Shown here: positions 27,085-34,466 of the stretch, piece by piece
Position numbering within the stretch: the stretch's first letter is position 1
Layout: every line of letters begins with the position of its first letter
Source: Pseudochelatococcus contaminans
GTDB lineage: Bacteria; Pseudomonadota; Alphaproteobacteria; Rhizobiales; Beijerinckiaceae
Length of the DNA: 64,000 nucleotides
Direction of reading: 5' to 3'
NCBI RefSeq assembly: GCF_014195635.1
Contig: NZ_JACICC010000002.1
Coordinates: forward strand, 248,001 to 312,000
The notes under the pieces: generated by a model
Databases searched by the model: none
What the model was told of the DNA's origin: nothing
Seen by the model: the letters and a program-made list of their open reading frames with translations, nothing else
Position numbers and translations under genes: made by a program

Positions 27085-28238
27085 GGCGCGCGTGTCGCGC
27101 TCGTCACGAGAGCGTGGACGCCAGCAGCGTCAAAGACGGGCGTGAGCGTGATTTTGCCATCGATGATATCCTGACGGATACCCTCGATGTGCCGCCATGC
27201 ATCCTCGGGGATATGCGGCGTTTTCAGCAGCGAAACCGAATCGTCGCGTAGGGCGATGCCGTAATTGCGCTCTCCGAAGGTGCCCGCTTTCACATCCGCG
27301 ATGATGGCGGAGAATACCGGCTCAAGGTTCCAGATGACGGACGACAGCAGATGACCTTTGTCGATAGGCGTCTTGTCGCCGATGACATCGATGAACCACA
27401 CCTTGCCGCCATCCACGGCTGGTGTTGCCTCCACGGCAGCGAGCATGCCGAAGCTCGACCCGTTGCCCTGCCCGAAAATAATATCCGCCCCGGCGGCGAT
27501 CACGGTTTCCGTCACCCGCCGCGCACCGGCAGCGTCGCTATAGGCGGCAGGGCCGATCACCGCATAACGAATGACGATATCGGGCTTTTCCGCCCGTGCA
27601 CCCTGTGCGAACGCCGCTGACTGAGAGTTCCAGCCGGGCGGCTCACCGGATGTGACGATGCCGAGCGTGCCGGTGCGGCTGAGGCGGCCCGCAAGACGCC
27701 CAGCCAGATAAGCCCCCTCATGCCCGCTGGCGGTATAATCCGCGACCTTTCCCGGTTCGCGCGCTTGCGGCCGATCCGTGATGGCGACGGGCACGCCCAG
27801 CTCCGCCCCGATCTCGGGTGCGGCGGTGTTGTAGCCGCTGGCATGCGCGATCAGCAAGCCGGCTCCGTCCTCTGCCAGTTCGCGCAGCACCGGCCGCACG
27901 TCGTCGTAGCCGAGGTTCTCCGCCACCAGCACCTTGACGCCCGCCTTGTCCGCCGCCGCACGCGCCGCAGCAACGCCTTGCTGGTTCCAGCCGAAATCCG
28001 TCGCAGCCTCCGGCGCGAGAATGGCAATCGTACTCAGCTCATCCGCCTTGGCAGGCGCAGCATGGACGAGGCAGGCCGCCACCACCAGCATGGCGAGTTT
28101 CGCGCCCGCCCATGGCATCGCCGAGCCAAGAAACTCCGAACCAAGATTTGCCCAGCCAAAATTTGCCGATGCCAAGCGGCGAAACGCCCGCGGCGCGCGG
28201 CGCCGTGATGATGCGTCGATGGTGAACCCGTTGCGCAT
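27081..28238 (-). CDS. BMP family ABC transporter substrate-binding protein
   Basis: A 385-residue periplasmic receptor of the BMP (PnrA-like/TmpC) family, which in characterised members binds purine nucleosides or related compounds. The mature protein begins near ADELSTIAILAPEAATDFGWNQQGVAAARAAAD, followed by GYDDVRPVLRELAEDGAGLLIAHASGYNTAAPEIG, and shows TGTLGIVTSGEPPGW in the second lobe. The signal peptide core LAMLVVAACLVHAAPAKA lies unusually far in, at about residues 48-65. The N-terminal extension before it includes a section encoded by 15-bp tandem repeats (28123-28182). GGGGAG precedes the ATG at 28238. A start near 28115 (MPWAGAKLAM) would remove the extension and is a real alternative. 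It is the first gene of the operon. Confidence 0.9.
   Translation of the reverse strand: MRNGFTIDASSRRRAPRAFRRLASANFGWANLGSEFLGSAMPWAGAKLAMLVVAACLVHAAPAKADELSTIAILAPEAATDFGWNQQGVAAARAAADKAGVKVLVAENLGYDDVRPVLRELAEDGAGLLIAHASGYNTAAPEIGAELGVPVAITDRPQAREPGKVADYTASGHEGAYLAGRLAGRLSRTGTLGIVTSGEPPGWNSQSAAFAQGARAEKPDIVIRYAVIGPAAYSDAAGARRVTETVIAAGADIIFGQGNGSSFGMLAAVEATPAVDGGKVWFIDVIGDKTPIDKGHLLSSVIWNLEPVFSAIIADVKAGTFGERNYGIALRDDSVSLLKTPHIPEDAWRHIEGIRQDIIDGKITLTPVFDAAGVHALVTSATRAP
28123..28182. repeat. About four tandem 15-bp units inside the 5' part of the BMP receptor gene
   Basis: Units are GAGCCAAGAAACTCC (28123), GAACCAAGATTTGCC (28138), CAGCCAAAATTTGCC (28153) and a diverged GATGCCAAGCGGCGA (28168). 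The period of 15 keeps the reading frame and yields a repeating Gly/Ala/Phe/Leu pattern ahead of the signal peptide. Confidence 0.75.
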
Positions 28239-28619
28239 GCCCACTCCCCTCTTTTGCCGGCCGATCATGCACGCTCGTTCCGGCACGGTTATTTTTCGTA
28301 TTAATGACTGTCCGAGGGAAGAAATCCAGATACATCAGCGATAAATATTGCCGTCATATACCTCATGTGCGATTCACCGGCTGAGCAATTGCCTTCCGGA
28401 TGCGCCACGCCGCGCCTGGTGCCGTATTCCTGCCGCTGTTGACGTGCAAAGGCGGTTCGGGATGCTAGAGCCTTTCGGCATTTCGTTGAAACGCCGAAAG
28501 GCTCTATCTTTTTGGTTTGACGCGTTTTCTTCACACAAAGCGGTATCCACTTTGCTTGAAAACGCTTTAGGGCGACATAGACCGCGATCCGTCGCGGAAA
28601 ACGGGATGATCGACAACTG
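28239..28619. other. Divergent intergenic region with two repeat elements
   Basis: About 380 bases between the BMP receptor gene (minus) and the DUF1007 gene (plus). TAGAGCCTTTCGGC (28466-28479) pairs perfectly over 14 bp with 28493-28506 and is followed by TCTTTTTGG, which resembles a terminator although no plus-strand gene precedes it. A second element at 28520-28570 has GCGTTTTC/GAAAACGC arms around CGGTATCCAC and matches the half copy at 13891-13924. I see no gene here. Confidence 0.6.
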
Positions 28620-29303
28620 ATGCCGCAGCGCCACGCCACGCCCAGCCACCGCTCCGCCGCCGGCCCTCGACTGGCCGCCATGGGAATGCTGGCGCTGGCT
28701 GCCATCGGGATATCCCATGAGGCGGCAGCGCATCCGCATGTCTGGGTGACGTCGCGGTCGCAGTTCGTGTTCGACGGCGATAACGTCGCCGCCATCCGGC
28801 ATAGCTGGACCTTCGATCCCGCCTATTCGCAATATGCCACGCAGGGCCTCGACATCAACGGCGACGGCAAGCTCGACGGGACCGAACTCGCGGACCTTGC
28901 CGCCGCGAATGTCGAGGGGCTGTACGAGTTTGATTTCTTCACCAAGGTCAAGGCGAACGGCAAGCCTGTCACGCTCTCCAAAGCCACGGACTCCGCCATG
29001 ACATTCAAGGATGGTGCGGTGGTGCTTGATTTCACCTTGCCCATCGAGCCGCCCGTGCCGGCGGACAAGGCGCTGGCTGTGGAAATCTATGACCCGACCT
29101 ATTTCGTGTCGTTCCTGTTCGCGTCTGAAGCGGATGCCGCCACGGTCAGCGGGCGGGAGAACGCGTGTGCCATCACCATCAAGCGGCCGGAACAGAAGGT
29201 TTTCGACGATGAAGAACTATCGGAAGCGTTTTTCAACGCCTTGACGTCCGCCTCCAACTTCAGTCAGGATTTCGCCACGCGTGCCATTGTCGCTTGCCCA
29301 TGA
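28620..29303 (+). CDS. DUF1007 family exported protein with an EF-hand motif
   Basis: A 227-residue exported protein. The signal peptide (residues 1-37, hydrophobic core LAAMGMLALAAIGIS) is followed directly by HPHVWVTSRSQFVF, the DUF1007 hallmark. Residues 78-89, DINGDGKLDGTE, form a perfect EF-hand loop (Asp1, Asn3, Asp5, Gly6, Asp9, Glu12) with a helix on each side, so calcium or another metal may bind. The N-terminal His-Pro-His of the mature protein is a likely Cu/Ni/Co site. DUF1007 genes are often found beside Ni/Co exporters or zinc uptake genes, and an RcnA-like gene follows 150 bases downstream. Repeat element 29374-29439 lies between them. Confidence 0.88.
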   Translation: MPQRHATPSHRSAAGPRLAAMGMLALAAIGISHEAAAHPHVWVTSRSQFVFDGDNVAAIRHSWTFDPAYSQYATQGLDINGDGKLDGTELADLAAANVEGLYEFDFFTKVKANGKPVTLSKATDSAMTFKDGAVVLDFTLPIEPPVPADKALAVEIYDPTYFVSFLFASEADAATVSGRENACAITIKRPEQKVFDDEELSEAFFNALTSASNFSQDFATRAIVACP

Positions 29304-29373
29304 CCAGTGGCGGCTCATGACAACACCGTTCCTGAGAGCGCACGATGGTCTGACAGAGTTAGAACAAGCACTC

Positions 29374-29439
29374 CAGATTCTCTATTTACCGCAACTTGCG
29401 TTGAATTGGATGGTTCGACTTGAATGCAAACGGCTTTAG
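29374..29439. repeat. Dispersed palindrome family, copy between DUF1007 and the Ni/Co transporter gene
   Basis: It starts CAGATTCTCTATTTACCGCA and contains TTGCGTTGAA (29396-29405) opposite TTGAATGCAA (29420-29429), a slightly decayed pair of arms. It ends GGCTTTA, 12 bases before the next start codon. Confidence 0.75.
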
Positions 29440-29450
29440 ATGACAGCGAC

Positions 29451-30626
29451 ATGAGCGATACGACGATTCCCGCCTCCACGTCCCGTCCTACGCTGAAGAG
29501 CAACCTGATCCGCGCAAGCATTGCCCTGCTGGCGCTGGCGCTCGTCGCAGGACTGGTCGTGCTGACGGCGCATATCGGCGGTGGAGAGACACAGCCTACG
29601 CCAAGGCATCCCTTCGCGACCGGCGTCACCGAGGCCGCGCCATCCACAACGGGTATCGGCGGTGCCATTCTCGCCATTCAGTCCGGATTCTACGCCCGCA
29701 TGATCGCGGCGCTGCAAGGGCTGGCGAACAATGCCGCCGCCTTCTGGACGCTGGTTGCCCTCAGCTTCGCTTACGGCATTTTCCACGCGGCCGGGCCGGG
29801 ACACGGCAAGGCGGTGATCTCGGGTTATCTGGTGGCCGACAGCCGGCGCTCCATCGGGCGCGGACTGGGGCTGGCGCTCGCGTCGTCGCTATTGCAGGCA
29901 GTCGTGGCCATCGCCATCGTCGGTGTCGCCATGGCGGCCCTGAATGCCACCGCAGCAACCGTGAACGCCACGGCGCGGATCATCGAGCAGGTGAGTTTTC
30001 TGCTCGTGGCACTCGTTGGCCTGATGGTGCTATGGCGCAAGGCGGGTCGGCTGGCTTTCCTGATTCAGCAACCGGCAGCGCCCCGGATCTCCGCACCTGT
30101 GCCTGTATCTGCACCAGCACCCACGCCGGAAGCCGCTCCCAGAACAGCCGTGAGCGGGCTGTCCTTCAAACCTGCGGGCACCGTATCGTCGGGACGCTTT
30201 CGCGCTGAGGCTGTTGAGGCGGATGCCGTGCCGGAAGCATGCGACGATGTCTCGTGCCGGGCTGGCGGCCTGTGTACACATGTGCATCTCCTGACGCCTG
30301 CCGAGCTGAAGCGGCTCGACAGCCCGCGCGACATGGCCATGGTGGCGCTTTCAGCCGGACTGCGGCCCTGCTCCGGCGCCATGATCGTGCTGGTTTTCGC
30401 CTTCGCGCAGGGCATGCCGGCAGCCGGCATCGCCGCTGCCTTCGCCATGGCCGCAGGCACTTTCATCACCGTGGGCGCATTGGCGAGTCTTGCTGTTTTC
30501 GCCAAGCGGGTGGCCACGGGCATTGCCCGCCCCGGCGGCAGAACGGGCGTGCGAGCCATCGCCGTGCTGGAAGTCCTGGCCGGCGCGGTCGTCGCCGTGA
30601 TAGGCGCAATCCTGATGCTCGGCTGA
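29451..30626 (+). CDS. Nickel/cobalt transporter, RcnA/NicO family
   Basis: A 391-residue inner-membrane protein. After one N-terminal membrane segment comes the family motif FAYGIFHAAGPGHGKAVISGY (HAAGPGHGK, metal-binding histidines), and later GLRPCSGAMIVLVFAF, also characteristic of NicO/RcnA proteins. The central cytoplasmic loop is long and rich in Pro, Ala and Ser. It contains a cysteine/histidine cluster (ACDDVSCRAGGLCTHVHLL) that could sense or chelate metal. Export of Ni/Co is the usual role, with uptake the alternative. The start at 29451 (MSDTTIP) is preferred over 29424, which lies within the repeat element; neither has a strong ribosome-binding site. Confidence 0.88.
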   Translation: MSDTTIPASTSRPTLKSNLIRASIALLALALVAGLVVLTAHIGGGETQPTPRHPFATGVTEAAPSTTGIGGAILAIQSGFYARMIAALQGLANNAAAFWTLVALSFAYGIFHAAGPGHGKAVISGYLVADSRRSIGRGLGLALASSLLQAVVAIAIVGVAMAALNATAATVNATARIIEQVSFLLVALVGLMVLWRKAGRLAFLIQQPAAPRISAPVPVSAPAPTPEAAPRTAVSGLSFKPAGTVSSGRFRAEAVEADAVPEACDDVSCRAGGLCTHVHLLTPAELKRLDSPRDMAMVALSAGLRPCSGAMIVLVFAFAQGMPAAGIAAAFAMAAGTFITVGALASLAVFAKRVATGIARPGGRTGVRAIAVLEVLAGAVVAVIGAILMLG

Positions 30627-30888
30627 GCCCGCCCGAGTGTCGGGATGACGAAGAAGCTGGCGACAACGGGGCGGTTATCGCTTTCCTCCAAGAACAATTC
30701 CATGTAGCGTGAGATCCTGTTTCGGGACAAAAGCCGAAGCAGGGCGGGAATCCAGTGCGCTCATCGCAGGTGCGGGGAACAGGAGAGATGATGAAAGTTG
30801 CGCTCGAAACAGGGCAAATCTGCCGCTGTTGACGGTTGGCAGACCGTTACGCGATTTTGTCTCCTTCTGAATTTTCAGGAACTCGACC

Positions 30889-31734
30889 ATGATTTCGGAG
30901 CCCCTCTCCACCGTTCACGACCCCCGCGCGGATATCGACCTGTCACCGCGCAATCTGGTCTGGATGCGCGTGCGCAGGGAAGCCAGCGCCATCGTTGACC
31001 GCGAACCCTATCTCGGCGGCGCAATCGCCGGATCCGTTCTCAACCATGACAGCCTCGAATCGGTTTTGGCCTTCAAGCTTGGGCAGCGCCTTGGCCACCC
31101 CACCCTGCCCGGCGAACTGATCTCGCAGGGGCTGATGGCCGCTTTCGATAGCGAGCCGGAGTTGAAGTCCATCGTTCAGGCGGATCTGCTCGCCGTGGCC
31201 GACCGTGACCCCGCCTGCCAGCGCATCATCGAGCCAGTGCTTTACTTCAAGGGCTTTCACGCGCTCGTTGCCCACAGGCTGGCGCACTGGCTGTGGCAGG
31301 AAGGCCGCAAGGACTTCGCCCTGCACATCCAGAGCCGCTCGTCGGAAGTGTTCCAGACGGACATCAACCCCGCGGCCCGGTTCGGGCGCGGCATCTTTCT
31401 CGATCACGCTACCGGCTTCGTCGTCGGCGCGACGGCGGTGGTGGACGATAACGTGTCATTTCTTCAGGAAGTGACGCTCGGCGGCACCGGCAAGGAAAGC
31501 GGAGATCGTCATCCGAAAATCCGCAGTGGCGTGCTCGTTGGGGCGGGAGCCAAGATTCTCGGCAACATCGAAGTCGGCCCATGCGCGCGAATCGCTGCCG
31601 GTTCCGTGGTGCTGCACCGCGTTCCACCCAATACAACCGTTGCCGGAGTCCCCGCAAAACCTATAGGAAAAGCCGATTCCATAGAGCCGGCCCGCTCCAT
31701 GGATCAGATCCTTGGAGATTTCCCGGACGAGTAA
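30889..31734 (+). CDS. cysE: Serine O-acetyltransferase, paralogue 2
   Basis: A 281-residue second CysE, clearly homologous to 14991-15809 along its whole length (both have VLYFKGFHALVAHRLAHWLW-like helices, LDHATGFVVG, GDRHPKIRSG and GAGAKILGNIEVG). Differences: the Glu in VGETA of paralogue 1 is Ala here (VGATAVV), and the chain ends in the acidic tail LGDFPDE with no terminal Ile or Leu. That tail is poorly suited to insert into the active site of O-acetylserine sulfhydrylase. DUF3126 follows 157 bases downstream; from memory, cysE-DUF3126 is the common order in Hyphomicrobiales, so this copy is probably the ancestral one. Confidence 0.94.
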   Translation: MISEPLSTVHDPRADIDLSPRNLVWMRVRREASAIVDREPYLGGAIAGSVLNHDSLESVLAFKLGQRLGHPTLPGELISQGLMAAFDSEPELKSIVQADLLAVADRDPACQRIIEPVLYFKGFHALVAHRLAHWLWQEGRKDFALHIQSRSSEVFQTDINPAARFGRGIFLDHATGFVVGATAVVDDNVSFLQEVTLGGTGKESGDRHPKIRSGVLVGAGAKILGNIEVGPCARIAAGSVVLHRVPPNTTVAGVPAKPIGKADSIEPARSMDQILGDFPDE

Positions 31735-31891
31735 CACAACCGAGAGTTGCTCTTGTCAGCGACTTGCCGCAGGTCTCGTCACCCTTTATCAAACCCTTGT
31801 CTCCTCCGTTTGCCACGGCGAATCCGTGGCATGTCGGCGGTAGCCGCTTTTCCCCTCACACAAACATAACCAGAGCAGAGATTCCGTCATC

Positions 31892-32110
31892 ATGGACAAA
31901 AAAGAACTTGCCAAAATCGAACAATTCCTGCGTCAAACCTTCGCAAATCACGCCATTCGTGTCGTCGGTCGCCCCAAGAAAACCGACTCCGCCGAAGTTT
32001 ATATCAGCGATGAATTCATTGGCGTTCTGTTCGTCGACGACGAAGACGGAGACAAATCTTACAGCTTCCAGATGGCTATCCTTGATACCGATCTGGAAGA
32101 GGATGCATAA
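31892..32110 (+). CDS. DUF3126 family protein
   Basis: A 72-residue cytoplasmic protein. DKKELAKIEQFLRQTFANHAIRVVGRPKKTDSAEVYISDEFIGVLFVDDEDGDKSYSFQMAIL matches the whole DUF3126 domain, with a helix followed by a small antiparallel sheet and an acidic end. It is restricted to alphaproteobacteria as far as I know, and has no established function. It is downstream of cysE paralogue 2. Confidence 0.88.
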   Translation: MDKKELAKIEQFLRQTFANHAIRVVGRPKKTDSAEVYISDEFIGVLFVDDEDGDKSYSFQMAILDTDLEEDA

Positions 32111-32145
32111 AACTTAGGATATATCCCGGAATCGTGAAAAAATAT

Positions 32146-32194
32146 CATAGGGTGGTCAAAGGCATGCTGAGCGACATCATTGTCTCACCCTATG
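32146..32194. other. Hairpin downstream of DUF3126
   Basis: CATAGGGTG (32146-32154) pairs perfectly with CACCCTATG (32186-32194) around a 31-base loop. There is no T-tract. It may protect or end the cysE-DUF3126 transcript. Confidence 0.45.
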
Positions 32195-32311
32195 GTTGTG
32201 ATGCATTTTAAGCACGCTTCAATGTCATTTTTGCCATTTCGAGCGCCAGTATTGATGCAAATCAACGGTGTGAGTATTTAACCACATCCCTATCAATAGA
32301 TGTGGTCTCCT

Positions 32312-32617
32312 ATGTCAGATTTTACAATTCAGGCGTTCATCCTGGGCTTTTCGTTCGCAGGGCTGATCTGTAACAGCTTCGAATTTCTGACCGGCCGTCC
32401 AGCCAATTTCGGCCTGATGTTCGCACGCGGCAAGGCATTGCTACTATGCCTTCCCCTGCTGCTGTTTTCCGCTCCCTACATTCTGGCGAGAAACGTCTTT
32501 CGTGCCGCCGGCGTCTACGGCCTGGGCCGCAACGCGCTGATTGGCGCGCTGGTGATGTCCGTGCTGTGGAGCATCATGTGCGGCCGTGTGGTGATGATGG
32601 TCGTGACGAGTGCATGA
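32312..32617 (+). CDS. Small membrane protein, function unknown
   Basis: A 101-residue hydrophobic protein with three predicted membrane segments: FILGFSFAGLICNSFEFL, LLLCLPLLLFSAPYILA and ALIGALVMSVLWSIMCGRVVMMV. TGRPANFGLMFARG forms a conserved-looking loop between the first two. Small membrane proteins of this plan are widespread in Hyphomicrobiales. I cannot assign a role. Two ATG codons are possible (32300 and 32312). I prefer 32312 (MSDFTIQ) on sequence appearance, with no strong ribosome-binding site for either. Confidence 0.65.
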   Translation: MSDFTIQAFILGFSFAGLICNSFEFLTGRPANFGLMFARGKALLLCLPLLLFSAPYILARNVFRAAGVYGLGRNALIGALVMSVLWSIMCGRVVMMVVTSA

Positions 32618-32620
32618 TCC

Positions 32621-32669
32621 GCAGAGCGTTTGTCCTTCAGATGGGGCACCTGAATGACAAACGCTCTGC
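32621..32669. repeat. Long perfect hairpin after the small membrane-protein gene
   Basis: GCAGAGCGTTTGTC (32621-32634) pairs over 14 bp with 32656-32669. An inner stem TTCAG/CTGAA lies within. It resembles the 6809-6851 hairpin in size and two-tier build. It has no T-tract. Confidence 0.65.
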
Positions 32670-32786
32670 GTCGCAAGCACAACATCACCTTGGCAAATCG
32701 CCGCCGCAAATCATCGTTGACGATGTCGGTGCATACGGCCACAGTGCCGGAGCGTCAGGGTTGATATTACAATCCCGGAGGGAAAG

Positions 32787-33317
32787 ATGCCGATATACAG
32801 GCTTGGAGAAGCCGCTCCAGTCTTGCCTGCCGATGGCCGGTTCTGGGTGGCGCCGACGGCTTCGGTCATCGGCAATGTCATTCTGGGCGAGGATGTCGGC
32901 ATCTGGTTCGGGGCGGTGCTGCGGGGCGATAACGAGCCCATGCGCATAGGGGCCGGTACCAATATCCAGGATAATGCCGCCCTCCATTCCGACACAGGCA
33001 AGCCACTGACAATCGGCGCGGGCTGCACCATCGGGCACAGTGCGATCGTGCATGGCTGCACGATTGGCGATAACTCCCTGGTCGGCATGGGCGCGACGAT
33101 CCTCAACGGCGCCCGCATTGGCGCCAACTCTCTCATCGGCGCCAACGCGCTGATCACAGAGGGCAAGGAGTTTCCCGACAACGCGCTCATCGTCGGCGCA
33201 CCGGCGCGCGCGATCCGGAGTCTGGACGAAGAGGCTATCGCGGGCCTGCGCGCATCCGCCCGGCATTACATCGAAAACTGGAAGCGCTTTGCGGCGGGTC
33301 TGACACCCGTTAGGTGA
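32787..33317 (+). CDS. Gamma-carbonic anhydrase family protein
   Basis: A 176-residue left-handed beta-helix protein with hexapeptide repeats (YrdA/PaaY type). The three metal-binding histidines of the family are present: His67 (NAALHSD), His84 (TIGHSAIV) and His89 (IVHGCTIGD). ARG-type residues FGAVLRGDNEPMRIG and the C-terminal helix EAIAGLRASARHYIENWKRF are typical. Members bind Zn or Fe, and only some show carbonic anhydrase activity, so the reaction is uncertain. It is a single gene convergent with the YhhJ-like permease gene. Confidence 0.92.
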   Translation: MPIYRLGEAAPVLPADGRFWVAPTASVIGNVILGEDVGIWFGAVLRGDNEPMRIGAGTNIQDNAALHSDTGKPLTIGAGCTIGHSAIVHGCTIGDNSLVGMGATILNGARIGANSLIGANALITEGKEFPDNALIVGAPARAIRSLDEEAIAGLRASARHYIENWKRFAAGLTPVR

Positions 33318-33350
33318 AGCCTCACCTGACGTTCAGCGGCCGCCCGAGTG

Positions 33351-34466
33351 CTACTTCAACGACCGCCTGAACCGTCCCAGTGAGAACATGAACAGGGCTG
33401 TGCCGATCACGGCCAGCGCTGCAAGCTGCTGCCAGACGAGCGTCAGATCCGCCCCTCTGAAGAGCACGCCCTGAGCCAGCGCCACGAAGTGCGTGGTGGG
33501 CGCGGCCATCATAACGGTCTGCACGAACTCGGGCATGCTCTCGCGCGGCGTTGTACCGCCGGAGAGGATGTTGAGCGGCAGCAGCGTCATCATCAGCAAC
33601 AGGCCGAACTGGGGCATGGACCCCGACATCGTGGCGAGAAATATCCCGAGCGAAGTAACGGCGAAAAGATGCAGCGCCACACCGAACAGGAACAGCCCCA
33701 GCGAGCCCTGCAACGGCACCTGCATGATGCCCTGTACCAGCACGATGAGCGACAGCGCCGTGGCGACGAACACCACACACCCCATCGACCACACCTTGCC
33801 CAGCATGATCTCAAGCGGTGTCACCGGCATCACCAGCAGATGCTCGATGGTGCCGTGTTCCCGCTCCCGGATCAGCGCCGTGCCGGTGAGGATCACGGCC
33901 AGCATGGTGACGTTGTTGATGATCTGCACCACGGCCCCGAACCACTGCTTGTTCAGTTCCGGGTTGAACCGCGCGCGCATCGCCAGATCGACCGGCAGGC
34001 TGTCGCCGGAACGGTGGCGCGCGACGAACTCGTTCACCTCGCCATTGACGATCGACTGGACATAGCCGCTGCCGGTAAAGGCCTGCGACATCCGGGTGGC
34101 GTCGACATTGAGCTGGATGACCGGCTGACGCCCGGCCAACAGATCGCGCTGAAAATTCGGCGGGATATTCAGGGCGAAAGTGTCGAGCCCGGCATCCATG
34201 CGCTGATCCATCTCGGCGCGGGTGATGAGCGAGGGCGTCAGGAACAGCGGCGGATAAAACGCCCCGGCGATGCGATCCGACAGCGGCGAGCGATCCTCGT
34301 CGATGATGGCGATGGGGGCCTTGTTCAGCGTTTCCGGGATGGCCGTCGCGGCGCTGTAAACCGACATCGAGAATGCATACACGATGAGGATGAGCAGAAC
34401 CGGGTCGCGGGTGAGGCCGCGCAGTTCCTTGATGCCGAGTTGGATGACGTTGGCTACTCTCATCAC
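33351..34466 (-). CDS. yhhJ: ABC-2 type transporter permease, YhhJ-like
   Basis: A 371-residue inner-membrane protein. One N-terminal membrane helix ([18 protein letters not shown]) is followed by a large periplasmic domain (residues about 40-170) and five C-terminal helices of the ABC-2 fold. [28 protein letters not shown] is the signature of this class. It completes the HlyD-RbbA-YhhJ export operon and overlaps the rbbA-like gene by four bases. Confidence 0.92.
   Translation of the reverse strand: MMRVANVIQLGIKELRGLTRDPVLLILIVYAFSMSVYSAATAIPETLNKAPIAIIDEDRSPLSDRIAGAFYPPLFLTPSLITRAEMDQRMDAGLDTFALNIPPNFQRDLLAGRQPVIQLNVDATRMSQAFTGSGYVQSIVNGEVNEFVARHRSGDSLPVDLAMRARFNPELNKQWFGAVVQIINNVTMLAVILTGTALIREREHGTIEHLLVMPVTPLEIMLGKVWSMGCVVFVATALSLIVLVQGIMQVPLQGSLGLFLFGVALHLFAVTSLGIFLATMSGSMPQFGLLLMMTLLPLNILSGGTTPRESMPEFVQTVMMAAPTTHFVALAQGVLFRGADLTLVWQQLAALAVIGTALFMFSLGRFRRSLK

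Noticed and set aside
28348-28620. 90-codon open frame upstream of DUF1007
   Set aside because: It is made largely of two intergenic repeat elements and has no start signal.
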